Notes under the pieces: model-generated | Database searches by the model: none | Told to the model about the DNA's origin: nothing | What the model saw: only the letters and a program-made list of their open reading frames with translations | From: Actinomycetota bacterium | Lineage (GTDB): Bacteria; Actinomycetota; Acidimicrobiia; Acidimicrobiales; Ilumatobacteraceae | Reading direction: 5' to 3' | Assembly: GCA_009704425.1 (NCBI GenBank) | Contig: WLEG01000146.1 | Span: forward strand, 1 to 5,406 | DNA: 5,406 nucleotides | Shown: piece after piece, positions 5,302 through 5,406 of the stretch | Numbering within the stretch: position 1 is the stretch's first letter | Layout: every line of letters begins with the position of its first letter | Made by a program: the position numbers and the translations under genes

Positions 5302-5406
5302 GTGCGTTCCATCATCTTCGTCATCGACGACTCCTCGGGGTCGGCCTCCGGTGACGAAATGACCGCGATCGACGCCTTCAACACCGCGCTCCAGGTCGAT
5401 GGTCAG
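5302..5406 (+). CDS. YCII-related (YciI-like) small protein, N-terminal 35 residues only
   Basis: From GTG 5302 the frame is open to the window end and reads (M)RSIIFVIDDSSGSASG, then DEMTAIDAFNTALQVDGQ. A short beta strand after Met-Arg, then a polar loop, then a helix of the type DEMxxIDAFNxxL ending near a Gly, is the usual start of actinobacterial YCII-related proteins. These are small ferredoxin-fold proteins, often of unknown biochemical role and sometimes found near ECF sigma factor genes. The start is chosen because it begins the first strand and sits in a leaderless context. The gene is divergent from the protease gene with 88 bp between the starts, so shared control is possible. The diagnostic later part of the domain is outside the window, so the family call is tentative. 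Confidence 0.55.
   Translation, partial: MRSIIFVIDDSSGSASGDEMTAIDAFNTALQVDGQ

Noticed and set aside
4950..5354. Plus-strand frame spanning the intergenic region into the YCII-like gene
   Set aside because: It is antisense to the signal peptide and FN3 region, reads through both proposed promoters, and is out of frame with the better YCII-like frame at 5302.

Overview
The window is high-GC bacterial DNA. It is dominated by one very long minus-strand reading frame with no stop codon from its GTG start (base 5213) to the left edge. That gives at least 1737 codons, and the C-terminus lies outside the window. The GC-rich third positions, lack of a clear Shine-Dalgarno sequence and leaderless-looking promoters suggest an actinobacterium. 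A marine or aquatic Acidimicrobiia-type genome is a guess from style only.

Layout on the minus strand, reading right to left: signal peptide (5213-5112), fibronectin type III domain (about 5009-4749), inhibitor I9-like propeptide (about 4736-4479) and an S8 subtilisin-like catalytic domain (about 4457-3378) with catalytic residues Asp296, His372 and Ser548 and oxyanion Asn474. Next come a LamG/concanavalin A-like domain (3368-2871), a glycine-rich module (2708-1923), a second glycine-rich module (1877-1032), a second LamG domain (1022-525) and a third glycine-rich module (356-1) cut by the window edge. The LamG-linker-glycine block is duplicated inside the protein, with matching residues 782 to 783 positions apart. 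The protein reads as a secreted, probably surface-associated protease carrying a large repetitive binding or adhesive region. This role is inferred from domains only.

An 88-bp intergenic region (5214-5301) separates this gene from a divergent plus-strand gene starting at GTG 5302, of which 35 codons are visible. It resembles the N-terminus of a small YCII-related (YciI-like) protein. Both starts sit six bases after a TAnnnT hexamer, as expected for leaderless transcripts. The intergenic region also holds an imperfect inverted repeat and a short direct repeat that could be operators.

The plus strand under the large gene is full of CCN runs, the complement of glycine codons. These create many open frames rich in Pro, His, Arg or Trp, none of which looks like a real protein. 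I see no RNA gene, transposon, CRISPR array or convincing terminator. The best leads are the modular, duplicated architecture, the sharp codon-usage step between the protease and the repeat half, the FN3 domain placed before the propeptide, and the local pairing of all 16 cysteines.
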